DNA of 64,000 bases from Saccharibacillus sp. O23 (GCF_002205895.1 NZ_NJDE01000009.1:310001-374000); one strand, 5' to 3'. Positions 32,759-44,801 are shown, counted from the first letter of the stretch. Notes: generated from the sequence alone by a model not told the origin. Translations and numbers: made by a program.

Positions 32759-33769
32759 GTGAAAAAAACGACGCTGCTCTACATGGTGCTGATCGCGGCT
32801 TTTCTCGCTTACGCCGCGCGGCATGTCTATACGAATCAGGTCGGCGAAAGCGCGTTCCGTTCGGAAGCGCTGCGGGGAGATCTCGGCGAAAATTACGTGA
32901 TGGTCACGTTTCTGTCAGGCATCGAATATTGGAAAAACGGCTTGAAAGGGTTCGAAGACGCGGCCGAAGCGCTCAACGTCTCGATCGAATACCGGGGAGC
33001 GACCCAATACGACGCCAGAGAACAGACGACGGTGCTGGAACAGATCATCGCCAAAAAGCCGGCCGGCATCGCCGTTTCCGCGATCGATCCCGATTCGCTG
33101 ACCGGCGTGATCGACAAAGCCGTAGAGGCGGGGATTCCGGTCGTCGTGTTCGATTCCGGCGCGCCGGGCAGCAAAGCGTATTCGTTTCTCGGCACGGACA
33201 ATTACGCGGCAGGCGGTTCGGCGGCGGAACAAATGGCGGCGCTGCTCGGCGGAAAAGGCAAAGTGGCCGTAATCACGCTGCCCAACCAGCAGAACCACGA
33301 CGAGCGGACGCAGGGCTTTCAAGACGCGATCGAACAGCGTTATCCCGGTATGCAGGTCGTGGCCGTCGAAGACGACAAAGGCGACGCGATGGTAGCGAAA
33401 CGCTTGACGCAATCGCTGCTGAAGCGGTATCCGGATCTGGCCGGCGTGTTCGTCACCGAAGCGGCCGGCGGCAAAGGCGCCGGCGAAGCCGCCAAAGAAC
33501 TGACGCGTACGGAGCAGCTTCGGGTGATCGCGTTCGATACGGACAAAGACACGCTCGATATGATCCGCGAAGGCAGCATCTCGGCCACGATCGCGCAAGG
33601 AAGCTGGAATATGGGGTATTGGTCGCTGCAGTATTTGTTCCATCTGCATCACGACCTGACGATTCCTTCTCCGACCGCCTCCGGCGAAGTCGCGCCGCTT
33701 CCGGTACGCGTCGACACGGGGATCTCGATCGTGACCCCGGAGAACGTGGATGATTATTATGCGAAATAA
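32759..33769 (+). CDS. Membrane-tethered sugar-binding sensor protein (XylFII-like)
   Basis: 336 residues from GTG 32759 (AAAGGGGA). An N-terminal hydrophobic segment (LLYMVLIAAFLAYAA) without lipobox Cys anchors a type-I sugar-binding fold: IEYWKNGLKGFEDAAEALNVSIEYRGA, DPDSLTGVIDKAVEAGIPVVVFDSGAP, GKVAVITLPNQQNHDERTQGFQDAI and VIAFDTDKDTLDMIREGSISATIAQ. It is followed, overlapping by 20 nt, by a LytS-type kinase and a YesN-type regulator. This matches the XylFII-LytS-YesN three-component arrangement, where the binding protein presents sugar to the kinase. Confidence 0.85.
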   Translation: MKKTTLLYMVLIAAFLAYAARHVYTNQVGESAFRSEALRGDLGENYVMVTFLSGIEYWKNGLKGFEDAAEALNVSIEYRGATQYDAREQTTVLEQIIAKKPAGIAVSAIDPDSLTGVIDKAVEAGIPVVVFDSGAPGSKAYSFLGTDNYAAGGSAAEQMAALLGGKGKVAVITLPNQQNHDERTQGFQDAIEQRYPGMQVVAVEDDKGDAMVAKRLTQSLLKRYPDLAGVFVTEAAGGKGAGEAAKELTRTEQLRVIAFDTDKDTLDMIREGSISATIAQGSWNMGYWSLQYLFHLHHDLTIPSPTASGEVAPLPVRVDTGISIVTPENVDDYYAK

Positions 33770-35660
33770 ATCCGGGCGTCCGAGCCGAACGACGAGTTCC
33801 CGCACGCTTCGCGGCGCGGCGGCGTGGCGGCTCCACGATCTTCGGCTGCGCTATCAGCTCATGATCTTGTTTCTGCTCGTCGGTCTGCTGCCGTCGATCG
33901 GGCTCGGGTATCTGGTCAACTGGACGGTCAGCCGGGTCTTGGAGCATCAAGCCGTGGATCATACGCTGCAATTGATCACCAAAGTCAACCAGACGCTCGA
34001 CAGCGATATGGAGAATCTGCAGAACATGACGTATCTGATCGGATTCGACGACCGCGTGCGCGCCTTCATGAACGGCGGAGCGAAGGGCGAGGCCTCCGGC
34101 GAGGAAGAGACCTACCGGTTGAAGCAGTATTTGCAGCGCTATACCACCTTGTATCCGGAGATCGCAGGGCTGCTGATCGTCGGCGCGGACGGGCGTTACG
34201 TCAGCAACGAGCTGTATGCCCGAACGCCGGACAACCTGACCCGGGAAGCGTGGTATCGGCAGGCGGAAGCCGCGGAAGGCTTGTTTACGATCTTGGGCCA
34301 GCCGTCGGGCCGCAATCTGACTTCCCACGTCAATTACCGGGACGACGAAGTCGTGACGGTGGTACGGGCCGTCGTCGATCCCGACACGGAGCGCACGATC
34401 GGCGCGGTGCTGATCGATCTGAAACTGTGGACGATCTCCAAAGCGGCGCGCGACGTCAAGCTCGGCCGAACGGGTTATCTGACGGTGGTCGATCGGGAAG
34501 GCGGGCAGATCTATGCGCCGGACGAACCTTATGTGGACCGCCTGCCGTCGGAATGGTTCGCGTCGGGCGATCGTGGAGCGATCACGCGCACCGTCGACGG
34601 CCGGGAACTGCAGTTGATTTATGCCGATTCTTCGTTTACCGGGTGGCGTACCGTCGGCGTTTTTTTGACGCGGGAATCGCTGTTCGAAGTCGGACAGATC
34701 CATTTCTACGTCATCTGTTTCTTGTTCCTCGTCTGCATGTCGGGGTTGACCGCTTCGCTCCGATTGTCCCGCTCCATCTCCGAACCGATCCGCCTGCTGA
34801 TGGACGATATGCGCCGCACGGAATCGGGCGATCTGACGGTCCGGCACGCGGCCGTGCGCGGCGACGAGATCGGGATGCTCGGACGCAGTTTCAATCGGAT
34901 GCTGGTCGAACTGCGCCGGTTGATCGAACTGAATAACCGCAAAGAACGGCAGAAAAGGGAAGCCGAACTGCGAAGCCTGCAGGACAATATCAAACCGCAT
35001 TTTCTGTACAACACGCTGGATACGATCCACTGGATGGCGCGCAAAAAAGGAGCCGACGAAGTGTCCGAGATGGTCGAATCGCTCTCGAAGCTGTTCCGGA
35101 TCGGACTGAGCAAAGGCGGCGACGTCATTCTGCTGACGGACGAACTGGAACATATCCGCAGCTACGTGCTGATCCAGCAGACGCGGTATCAAGGCCGTTT
35201 GACGGTCGAGGTGCAGGCGGAAGCCGGCACGGCCGACGGACCGGGCGAGATCTTCGTGCTCAAGCTGCTGCTTCAGCCGCTGGTCGAGAACGCGATCTAC
35301 CACGGGATCAAAGCGCGCCGCGGACCCGGCCGGATCGATATTCGCATCCAAGTCGAAGAAGAGACGCTGCTGCTGGAAGTCGGCGACGACGGAGCCGGCA
35401 TGGAACCGGAGCGCCTCGAAGAGCTGCGGCGGAAACTGGCGAATCCGCTTGAAGCGATCGAACGTCAGGCGTCGGAACGCGAAAAAAGCGGCCGCAGTTA
35501 CGGGATGCTGAACGTTCAGTCGCGTCTGAAGCTGGCGTTCGGCGACGACTACGGCATCGAGATCGAGAGTGCGCCGGGCGAAGGCACTCGGGTCAGAGTC
35601 CGGCATCCGCTGCTGCACGAACCGCCCGCATTTCGTATCAAAGAGGAGGATCAGCCATGA
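33750..35660 (+). CDS. LytS-type sensor histidine kinase (three-component sugar sensor)
   Basis: 636 residues, ATG 33750 inside the end of the binding-protein gene. TM1 is near residues 35-58, an extracellular double-Cache-like domain spans about 60-305, TM2 is near 313-333, then HAMP (about 335-390). The His_kinase (PF06580-type) box is IKPHFLYNTLD with His near residue 417, and the ATPase part has LLQPLVENAIYHGI, GDDGAGM and GYGML-like SYGMLNVQSRL. It should detect the sugar-loaded binding protein and phosphorylate the regulator encoded next (ATGA overlap). Confidence 0.92.
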   Translation: MIIMRNKSGRPSRTTSSRTLRGAAAWRLHDLRLRYQLMILFLLVGLLPSIGLGYLVNWTVSRVLEHQAVDHTLQLITKVNQTLDSDMENLQNMTYLIGFDDRVRAFMNGGAKGEASGEEETYRLKQYLQRYTTLYPEIAGLLIVGADGRYVSNELYARTPDNLTREAWYRQAEAAEGLFTILGQPSGRNLTSHVNYRDDEVVTVVRAVVDPDTERTIGAVLIDLKLWTISKAARDVKLGRTGYLTVVDREGGQIYAPDEPYVDRLPSEWFASGDRGAITRTVDGRELQLIYADSSFTGWRTVGVFLTRESLFEVGQIHFYVICFLFLVCMSGLTASLRLSRSISEPIRLLMDDMRRTESGDLTVRHAAVRGDEIGMLGRSFNRMLVELRRLIELNNRKERQKREAELRSLQDNIKPHFLYNTLDTIHWMARKKGADEVSEMVESLSKLFRIGLSKGGDVILLTDELEHIRSYVLIQQTRYQGRLTVEVQAEAGTADGPGEIFVLKLLLQPLVENAIYHGIKARRGPGRIDIRIQVEEETLLLEVGDDGAGMEPERLEELRRKLANPLEAIERQASEREKSGRSYGMLNVQSRLKLAFGDDYGIEIESAPGEGTRVRVRHPLLHEPPAFRIKEEDQP

Positions 35661-36892
35661 ATCAAGCGCCGTATCGGGTCTTGATCGCGGACGACGAGAT
35701 CATTATTCGGGAAGGGCTGCGCGAGTCGATCGATTGGGCTTCGCTCGGCATGGAAGTGGTCGGCGAAGCCGAAGACGGGGAAGAAGCGTTGGAGCTGGCG
35801 CTGAGTCTGGATATCCATCTGGCGCTGGTCGATATGAATATGCCGTTCTTGAACGGAATCTCGCTGATGCGCAAGCTTCGCGAACGGCTGCCGGACTGCC
35901 GCTTCGTCATCATTACCGGACATGACGAATTCGATTATGCCCGCGAAGGCATCCGGCTGGGCGTCGAAGATTACATCCTCAAACCGGTCAATCCCGAACT
36001 GCTGCGCGGCGTACTGCTTCGGGTCCGGGAAAGTTTGGACGGAGCGGCCAAACAGGCGGGTTATTTGAAGCTCGCGTCCGAACAGATTCAGCGCAATATT
36101 CCGATGCTGCAATCGCGGTTCGGACAAGAGTGGGCCGAAGGGCAGTTGGCGAGCGAAGAGATCGAGGAACGTCTGGCGTTTCTGGGCCTGCCTTCGGGCA
36201 GCCCGGTTCAATTGGGCGTCGTCCGCTGGCCCGAGCCGGAAGCCGCGCAGCCGATTCTCAAAGAAAGCGACCGGCAGCTCTATCTGTTCGCCGCGGAAAA
36301 TATCGTCTCCGAACTGGTCGCGCCGCGCCGCCATATGCTGATTCGCGATGCCGCGGGGCTGCTGCTGTTATTTCTGTGGGATGCGGTCGAGGAAGAGATC
36401 ACGGCCCGAATCGAACGCAGCCTTCGGCAGTTTCTCAAGATCACGGTGCAGGCGCATATCGAATCGGTTCCGCCGGGAGGCGCCGCGGAGACGCTGCCCG
36501 AGGTATACGGACGCTGCCGGGAAGCCGTATACAAAGACGCGCAGCTATCCCCGCTCGTGCGCCGGGCAAGAGAGTATATCCGCGATTATTACGGCGATCC
36601 CGAACTGACGTTGGAATCGTTCGCGCGCGAGCTGCAAGTCTCTCCGGTGTATTTGAGCCGCGTTTTGAAAAAAGAACTGGGCGATTCGTTCGTGGCGCTG
36701 CTGACCCATACCCGTATTCGCAAAGCGATCGAACTGCTGAACGCGACGGACCTGCCGATCTACGAGATCGCGGAACAGAGCGGTTACGACAGCCAACATT
36801 ATTTCAGCACCGCGTTCAAAAAAGTGATGGGCGTGTCGCCGAACCAATATCGCCGAGGCGCGGCTTTCCCCGAGCGCCCGTCGCGCCGCTGA
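35657..36892 (+). CDS. YesN/AraC-type response regulator (three-component sugar sensor)
   Basis: 411 residues, ATG 35657 overlapping the kinase stop. Receiver domain with ADDE near residues 12-15, Asp near residue 59 in LALVDMNMPFLNG, and LKPVNPELL. A variable middle (about 135-300) is followed by an AraC helix-turn-helix pair: ESFARELQVSPVYLSRVLKKELGDSF and AIELLNATDLPIYEIAEQSGYDSQHYFSTAFKKVMGVSPNQYRR. It most likely activates the ChvE-MmsAB importer upstream in response to sugar. Confidence 0.93.
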   Translation: MNQAPYRVLIADDEIIIREGLRESIDWASLGMEVVGEAEDGEEALELALSLDIHLALVDMNMPFLNGISLMRKLRERLPDCRFVIITGHDEFDYAREGIRLGVEDYILKPVNPELLRGVLLRVRESLDGAAKQAGYLKLASEQIQRNIPMLQSRFGQEWAEGQLASEEIEERLAFLGLPSGSPVQLGVVRWPEPEAAQPILKESDRQLYLFAAENIVSELVAPRRHMLIRDAAGLLLLFLWDAVEEEITARIERSLRQFLKITVQAHIESVPPGGAAETLPEVYGRCREAVYKDAQLSPLVRRAREYIRDYYGDPELTLESFARELQVSPVYLSRVLKKELGDSFVALLTHTRIRKAIELLNATDLPIYEIAEQSGYDSQHYFSTAFKKVMGVSPNQYRRGAAFPERPSRR

Positions 36893-37028
36893 TCAAGAGA
36901 TAAAGCGCTTCTGTCGACGGCAAAGAAGTCGTCAAGAGCCGGGCTGGTTGCGAACGGCGCCGGGCGTGTAATAGAACTTAGCGGCCGGGGATTGCCCGCC
37001 GCATGTTCTCGAGAAAAGAGGGGAAAGC

Positions 37029-37460
37029 ATGGAACAACCGCAAAAATTCAAGCTGCGCTTCGACTGGCCGCATCATTTTCTGGCGCTCCCGCTCGGGCTG
37101 ATCCTGCTGATCGCGTCGATCGTGCATCTGATCGGCGTGCTGAGAGACGGGCAGGCGTCGCTGCCCGATTGGATCTTGGTCGGCTTGGCGTTCGTCTTGC
37201 TGCTGGCGCTGCTGCGCATGCGCGTCTATGCGACTAAGACGCAGGACCGCATCGTGCGGATCGAAGAGAATTTCCGCTATTACCGGCTGACGGGCCGCGA
37301 ACCCGACAAGCGTCTCAGCGTCGCGCAGATCATCGCGCTGCGCAATGCCGGCGACACGGAATTTCCGAAGCTCTGCGCCCGCGCGGCCGAAGAGAACTGG
37401 GATGCCGAGCGCATCCGCTCGGAGATCAAGCATTTCCGGCCGGATACGATGCGGATCTGA
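37029..37460 (+). CDS. DUF6526 family membrane protein
   Basis: 143 residues, ATG 37029 with GAGGGGA. Two membrane segments (about residues 17-38 and 47-63), then a cytoplasmic helical part with VRIEENFRYYRLTGREPDKRLSVAQIIALRNAGDTEFPKL, the DUF6526 hallmark. Function in the family is unknown. It stands alone between the YesN gene and a strong hairpin. Confidence 0.82.
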   Translation: MEQPQKFKLRFDWPHHFLALPLGLILLIASIVHLIGVLRDGQASLPDWILVGLAFVLLLALLRMRVYATKTQDRIVRIEENFRYYRLTGREPDKRLSVAQIIALRNAGDTEFPKLCARAAEENWDAERIRSEIKHFRPDTMRI

Positions 37461-37550
37461 GGAGCCTATGCTGCGAACGGGCGGCCGATCTCGGCTCGCG
37501 ATCGAAGGATGTTCGGTAAGCAGCGGTCTGTCCGGCAGCGGTCTACGAGA

Positions 37551-37601
37551 ACGCCCCCGATTTCCGGCGAAGCAGGCTTCGCGGAAATCGGGGGCGTTTG
37601 A
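37551..37601 (+). terminator. Strong hairpin after the DUF6526 gene
   Basis: ACGCCCCCGATTTCC (37551-37565) pairs perfectly with GGAAATCGGGGGCGT (37584-37598), with an inner GCGAAGC/GCTTCGC stem. Only a short T stretch follows. Probably a terminator despite the weak U tract. Confidence 0.7.
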
Positions 37602-37696
37602 GGTCGGTTCTTTTTCGGAACTTCGGGCTTGCCGCTCGTCGAATGCGCTCAACGCCGGATGCTGAATATGGAACGCCGGATACATCCGCCGCCGCC

Positions 37697-37886
37697 GGAA
37701 TAAGTCCATAAATCCTTTTATTTCAGCCGTATTTTCTCTAAAGAGATCGATAAGTCCATTTATCCACTTATTTCGGGGAGATCTTCGAAAACAGGAACGA
37801 AAAAGACAATTTAAAGGGATTATCGGCCTTATTCGGTCGAAACACTCGAAAAGCACAGAAATAAGCGGATATTCGGACTTATTTGT
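37697..37886. repeat. AAATAAG/CTTATTT palindromic repeats between DUF6526 and gdhA
   Basis: At least three related short palindromes: AATAAGTCC...TTTTATT (37699-37723), ATAAGT-N10-ACTTAT (37750-37771) and AAATAAG-N12-CTTATTT (37859-37884), plus a weaker form near 37817. Unit length is about 22-26 bp. They occupy an otherwise empty 475-bp gap (37461-37935). A third, distinct palindrome family in this window. Confidence 0.65.
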
Positions 37887-37935
37887 GGATTCCGTGCCGG
37901 AACGAAAGGATCTTCCGTTCCCCGAACCGGATGGA

Positions 37936-40480
<2,545 letters not shown>

Positions 40481-40538
40481 GAAGAAGAGACCTCCTTGTC
40501 GAACGAAATTAAGAATAAAAAAATCCGAATATCCGTTA

Positions 40539-40568
40539 AGTATAGTGAGATATGACACGGTATGTAAA
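40539..40568 (-). promoter_or_regulatory. ddh promoter
   Basis: On the minus strand, -35 TTTACA (40563-40568), 18-bp spacer, -10 TATACT (40539-40544). The rest of 40481-40782 shows no gene or clear regulatory site. Confidence 0.6.
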
Positions 40569-40782
40569 CTGTAGACTGGAATTTCGACAAAAAATGCCCC
40601 TAAAGTCCTAACTTTTATCTGTTGGCCTAAATGCGAATAGCGAACGTTGCGGCGGAAGACGACCGGTAGCCGTCCGCTGCGCTTTCGCTTAGAATATGGG
40701 CAAGGCGAAAAGGAACGTCGAACGCAAGATCCTGCAAGCCCGCGCTTCGGCGCCGGCGATGCGAGAATCGAGGAGGAAGCCC

Positions 40783-41490
40783 GTGAGCGGAAAAGTATTG
40801 ATTATCGAAGACGAAGATAAAATTGCCCGGCTTCTGGAATTGGAACTGGGGTACGAAGGATACGGGACGGGAAGAGCCGCGTCGGGAACGGACGGCCTGG
40901 AACGTTTCAAAGAAGGCGGCTGGGACCTGATTCTGCTGGACGTGATGCTGCCCGGACTCAGCGGCATCGAAGTGCTGCGGCGGATTCGCGCGGCCGATTC
41001 GCTGACGCCGGTAATTCTGCTGACGGCCAAAGATTCGGTCGAAGACAAGGTGTCCGGTCTGGATCTCGGAGCGAGCGATTACGTGACCAAGCCTTTTCAG
41101 ATCGAAGAGTTATTGGCCCGCATCCGTTCCGCGCTGCGCGCTCGCGCGGCAGCCGGACCGGAGAGATCGGAGAGCGGCGACAGCGAACAGACGCTCGCCG
41201 CGGGCGATCTGCGGTTGAACGAACAGACGAGGGAAGTCTACCGGGGAGAACGGCGGATCGATCTGACGCCCCGCGAATTCGATCTGTTGGTCTTCCTGCT
41301 GCGCAATCAACGCCAAGTGCTCAGCCGCGATCAGATGATCCGCGAAGTCTGGGGTTACGATTACGCCGGCGATACGAACGTGGTCGACGTCTATATCCGT
41401 TACGTGCGCCGCAAGATCGACGAAGAAGGCCTGCCCGAACTGATCCATACCGTCCGGGGAGTCGGTTACGTGCTGAAGGAATCTTCGTAA
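40783..41490 (+). CDS. OmpR-family response regulator (two-component system 2)
   Basis: 235 residues from GTG 40783, chosen for AGGAGG 6 nt upstream; the frame is open to 40696. Receiver domain with EDED, Asp near residue 53 in LILLDVMLPG, LLTAKD and TKPF. Winged-helix DNA-binding domain (about 140-233) with IDLTPREFDLL and DVYIRYVRRKI. Resembles ArlR/CssR regulators. One base separates it from the kinase gene. Confidence 0.92.
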   Translation: MSGKVLIIEDEDKIARLLELELGYEGYGTGRAASGTDGLERFKEGGWDLILLDVMLPGLSGIEVLRRIRAADSLTPVILLTAKDSVEDKVSGLDLGASDYVTKPFQIEELLARIRSALRARAAAGPERSESGDSEQTLAAGDLRLNEQTREVYRGERRIDLTPREFDLLVFLLRNQRQVLSRDQMIREVWGYDYAGDTNVVDVYIRYVRRKIDEEGLPELIHTVRGVGYVLKESS

Positions 41491-41491
41491 A

Positions 41492-43003
41492 ATGAAACTC
41501 AAAAGCAAGATCTATCTGTACTCGTCGGTATTGTTCGCGGCTTTGTTGGCGGCGGCATGCGTCTCGATCTATCTGTTGTTCGGCAAAATGTCGCTGGATG
41601 CGGAAATCCGCCGCTTCGAATCGGAAGCGGAACTGACGGCCGAACGGATCAGCGAAGCGGCGTCGCGCACCGCGCCGGACGATCTGCTGCGCGCGTACGC
41701 GCCGGCCGACGGCATGCTGCGCGTCGTCACGCCGGACGGCGGCAGTCTTGCCCGTCCGGTGACGGCCAGCGACGATCCGCAGCGAAGCGAACGGCTCAGC
41801 GGCGAGCCGTATCATTATGTCGCGGTTCACGAGGCGCAGCGGTTCAGAAGCGGCGGAGAAGGTTATATCCGAGTCTCCGTTCCGGTGATCTGGCCGGACG
41901 GGGAGGTCCTCAGCGTACAGGTCAGCCGCAGCATCGCGGATCTGGAAGATCGTCTGAACGTTCTGAAGACCGTGCTGGTCATCGTGGCGCTGCTCGCGCT
42001 GGTGCCGACGATTCTGGCCAATACGGTTCTGGCGAACCGGATCGTGAAGCCGATCAGCGCGCTGACGGAGACGATGGGCGATATCCGGCGCAGCGGCCGT
42101 TTCCAACGCATCGAGACCGACAAGCAGAACGGAGACGAGCTGGCCGAGATGGGAAGAACGTTCAACGACATGATCGTGCTGCTCGAGAGCAATTTCGCCA
42201 GGCAGGAGCGCTTCGTATCGGATGCTTCGCACGAGTTGAAGACGCCGCTCACGATCATCGAGAGTTATGCGAGCCTGCTTAAGCGCAGAGGCAAGGAACG
42301 GCCGGAAGTGTTCGACGAAGCGGTCGAAGCGATCTTGTCGGAATCGGTTCGCATGCGCGAACTGACCGAACGGCTGCTCCAGACGGCCCGAAGTTCGGAA
42401 TCGGATACGCTGGATCTGCAAGAAACCGATCTGGCGCGCTCGGCCGCCGAATCGGTCAAAGCTTTCATTCGGGCTTACGGCCGGGATATCGAAGTCATCG
42501 CGCCGGAGCCTGTATTCGTCCGAACGGACGAAGCGAAAATCCGCCAACTGCTGTTCATTCTGCTGGACAATGCCCGCAAATACAGCGAGGCGACGATTAC
42601 GCTTCGAGTCGCCGGAGGAAGCGAAGAGGAGGCCCGACTTCAAGTCGTCGACCGGGGCATCGGCATTCCCGAAGACGAGCTGCCCAAAGTCTTCGATCGT
42701 TTCTATCGCGTGGATTCTTCGCGCGCTCGGCTTCCCGGAACCGGAGGAGCGGGTCTCGGCCTCGCGCTGGCTCAAGATCTGGCCGAAGCGCTGGACATCG
42801 CGATCGGCATCGAGAGCCGGCTCGGAGAAGGCACGACCGTGACGCTGCGTTTCCGGAACCGTAACGGAAGCAGAGACAAAGAACCGCGCGGCATGATGCC
42901 GTCGAGAAACCGCCGTTTTCGAAGCGAAGACAAACGGTCGGCGAATCGCGAAGAACCGGGCAGCGCCGGGCGAACTGACGAGGAAGGAGGCAAGCCGACA
43001 TGA
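41492..43003 (+). CDS. Sensor histidine kinase (two-component system 2)
   Basis: 503 residues, ATG 41492. TM1 near residues 8-28, extracytoplasmic domain to about 160, TM2 near 162-182, HAMP (about 185-238). HisKA box DASHELKTPLTII with His near residue 247, N box LDNARKYS, DRGIGI and GGAGLGLAL. A basic tail of about 50 residues after the ATPase domain is unusual. It shares an operon with the regulator and a PepSY protein (ATGA overlap). Confidence 0.92.
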   Translation: MKLKSKIYLYSSVLFAALLAAACVSIYLLFGKMSLDAEIRRFESEAELTAERISEAASRTAPDDLLRAYAPADGMLRVVTPDGGSLARPVTASDDPQRSERLSGEPYHYVAVHEAQRFRSGGEGYIRVSVPVIWPDGEVLSVQVSRSIADLEDRLNVLKTVLVIVALLALVPTILANTVLANRIVKPISALTETMGDIRRSGRFQRIETDKQNGDELAEMGRTFNDMIVLLESNFARQERFVSDASHELKTPLTIIESYASLLKRRGKERPEVFDEAVEAILSESVRMRELTERLLQTARSSESDTLDLQETDLARSAAESVKAFIRAYGRDIEVIAPEPVFVRTDEAKIRQLLFILLDNARKYSEATITLRVAGGSEEEARLQVVDRGIGIPEDELPKVFDRFYRVDSSRARLPGTGGAGLGLALAQDLAEALDIAIGIESRLGEGTTVTLRFRNRNGSRDKEPRGMMPSRNRRFRSEDKRSANREEPGSAGRTDEEGGKPT

Positions 43004-43869
43004 AGCGAAGAGCGGCATGGATCTCGGCGCCGGTATTGTTGGCGGCCGCGGCGGCCGGACTGCTGGTCTGGAGTCCGTGGAGTCCGTCGTCTCCGGCGTT
43101 GACGTTGGCGGAGGCGGAGAACAAATTGCTCAAACAGTATGCGGGCAAGATCGAGTCTTCGGCGCAGACCGGAGAGCTGTACGAGATGCGTCTGCGGACC
43201 GATACCGGATTGTATGCGGTCCGGTTGTCCGCGGAAGACGGACAAGTCGAATCGATCGAGAGACTCGAAGCGGTGAAAGTCCCGCCTCCCGAGATCGTCA
43301 GCCGCGAAGCGGTCAAGGTCCGGCTGGAGCAGCGCGAAGGATTGCGGGTACAGCGCTTGGAACTCGATACGCCGGACGGCGGAGCGACGCGCTTGTATGT
43401 CGCGGAGGTCACGAACTCGAGCGGCGAACGCCGAAGTTTGGAGATCGACGCGTATACGGGCGATATCTTGACCGATCGCGAAGCGCAGCCTTCGGATGCG
43501 GGCGGAGACAAGGGAACCCCCGGAACTCCCGGAGCTCCGGACGAAGAAGGGCCGGCCGCAACGCCGCCCGATCTTCCGGGCCAGCCGCAGGCGAGACTGC
43601 TCAGCGAAGACGAAGCGAAAGCGGCGGCCGCCGCCGCGCTGAACGTGCAAGCTTCGGCCGTCGAAGATACCGACGCGGAGCTTCGCAGACAAGAAGACGG
43701 CCAAGCTTATTATCTGGTAGACGTCGAACTGAAGAACGGCCGCGAAGCCGAGGTGCAAATCAATGCCGTCTCGGGAGCGATGCTGACGATTACTTGGGAC
43801 GAAGACGATCCGAAGCCCGAGAAATCCGGCAAAGACGATCCCGAACGCGAAGACCGTTCGGAAGATTGA
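43000..43869 (+). CDS. Membrane-anchored PepSY-domain protein (operon with two-component system 2)
   Basis: 289 residues, ATG 43000 overlapping the kinase stop, AGGAAGGAGG upstream. N-terminal membrane anchor (residues about 5-22). Two to three PepSY-type modules: EMRLRTDTGLYAVRLSAEDGQVESIE, TRLYVAEVTNSSGERRSLEIDAYTGDILT, and after a Pro/Gly linker QAYYLVDVELKNGREAEVQINAVSGAMLTI. PepSY domains inhibit or bind peptidases and modulate signalling at the membrane. Its place in the operon suggests it tunes the kinase or a linked protease. Confidence 0.85.
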   Translation: MKRRAAWISAPVLLAAAAAGLLVWSPWSPSSPALTLAEAENKLLKQYAGKIESSAQTGELYEMRLRTDTGLYAVRLSAEDGQVESIERLEAVKVPPPEIVSREAVKVRLEQREGLRVQRLELDTPDGGATRLYVAEVTNSSGERRSLEIDAYTGDILTDREAQPSDAGGDKGTPGTPGAPDEEGPAATPPDLPGQPQARLLSEDEAKAAAAAALNVQASAVEDTDAELRRQEDGQAYYLVDVELKNGREAEVQINAVSGAMLTITWDEDDPKPEKSGKDDPEREDRSED

Positions 43870-43920
43870 TTCCGAAAGATCAAGCCGTACGCGGTTATCG
43901 CCGCCGTATAGCCATATAAT

Positions 43921-43968
43921 AGAAGTCCGTCTCGGGAAACGCTTCCTGAGAACGGGCTTCTTTTTTTC
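43921..43968 (+). terminator. Intrinsic terminator
   Basis: AGAAGTCCGT...GGAA pairs with TTCC...ACGGGCTTCT, then a long T run (43960-43967). Ends the two-component/PepSY operon. Confidence 0.82.
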
Positions 43969-44103
43969 TCATGAAATTCTAATGTGCCTCTTCCCGGTTT
44001 CTCAGAGCCTAGGGTTAATCTGATAATGAGGCAGGGACGACAGTCGCTCCTTGCAAACCGGTACAAGACCGAATACAGAGACCCATCGAGGAGGAGATTC
44101 GAA

Positions 44104-44706
44104 ATGACGAAACGCAAATTGATGATCGGCGCGGTGGCGGCCGCATTGACGCTCGGAGGAACGGCGGCTCTGGCAGGCGCGGCGGGAACGACCGGAACGA
44201 CAAACGGTACGACGGCGCAATCCGTTTCCAAAGCGATGATCTCGCAAAGCCAAGCCGAGCAAATCGCGCTGAAAGCGCAAAAAGGAACGGTGGACGAAGT
44301 CGAACTGAAAACGCGCAACGGCAAAACGTATTACGAAGTCGATATCGACCGGCCTGCCGGAGAATCGGACGTGGATGTTTGGGTAGACGCGTATACCGGT
44401 TCGCTGCTCAAAGTCGAGCCGGACGAAGACCGGGACGATCGCGGAGGAAACGCCTCGAATTCCGGACAGACGTCTTCCGCCGTGAAGATCACGTCGGCTC
44501 AAGCGGCTTCGATCGCGATCGAACATGCCGGCGGCGGCAAAGTGACCGACAACGATCTCGACAAAGAAGACGGCGTTTACGTATACGAGATCGAAGTGAA
44601 AACGGCGAACGGAGAAACCGACGTCAAGATCGATGCGAACACGGGAAAAGTGCTGAAAAGCGAAACGGATTATGACGACGATGACGACGACCGGGACGAC
44701 GACTGA
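44104..44706 (+). CDS. Secreted double PepSY-domain protein
   Basis: 200 residues from ATG 44104 (GAGGAGG). Signal peptide MTKRKLMIGAVAAALTLGGTAALAGAAG. Two PepSY repeats: residues about 43-95 (SQAEQIALKAQKGTVDEVELKTRNGKTYYEVDI, VDAYTGSLL) and about 118-185 (SAQAASIAIEHAGGGKVTDNDLDKEDGVYVYEIEV, DANTGKVL). The tail is Asp-rich (DYDDDDDDRDDD), which could bind divalent cations. Likely in the regulon of two-component system 2; its promoter shares a 10-bp motif with the next gene. Confidence 0.87.
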   Translation: MTKRKLMIGAVAAALTLGGTAALAGAAGTTGTTNGTTAQSVSKAMISQSQAEQIALKAQKGTVDEVELKTRNGKTYYEVDIDRPAGESDVDVWVDAYTGSLLKVEPDEDRDDRGGNASNSGQTSSAVKITSAQAASIAIEHAGGGKVTDNDLDKEDGVYVYEIEVKTANGETDVKIDANTGKVLKSETDYDDDDDDRDDD

Positions 44707-44760
44707 ACGTCAGCACTCCGGAATTCCGGCAAGATTCGATTCTAAAGTCGCTTTTTATGC

Positions 44761-44801
44761 AAAAGAGCCTTGTTTTCCTCACGGAGAACAGGGTTCTTTT
44801 T
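44761..44801 (+). terminator. Intrinsic terminator
   Basis: AAAAGAGCCTTGTTTTCC pairs imperfectly with GGAGAACAGGGTTCTTTT, followed by T. Ends the secreted PepSY gene. Confidence 0.78.
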
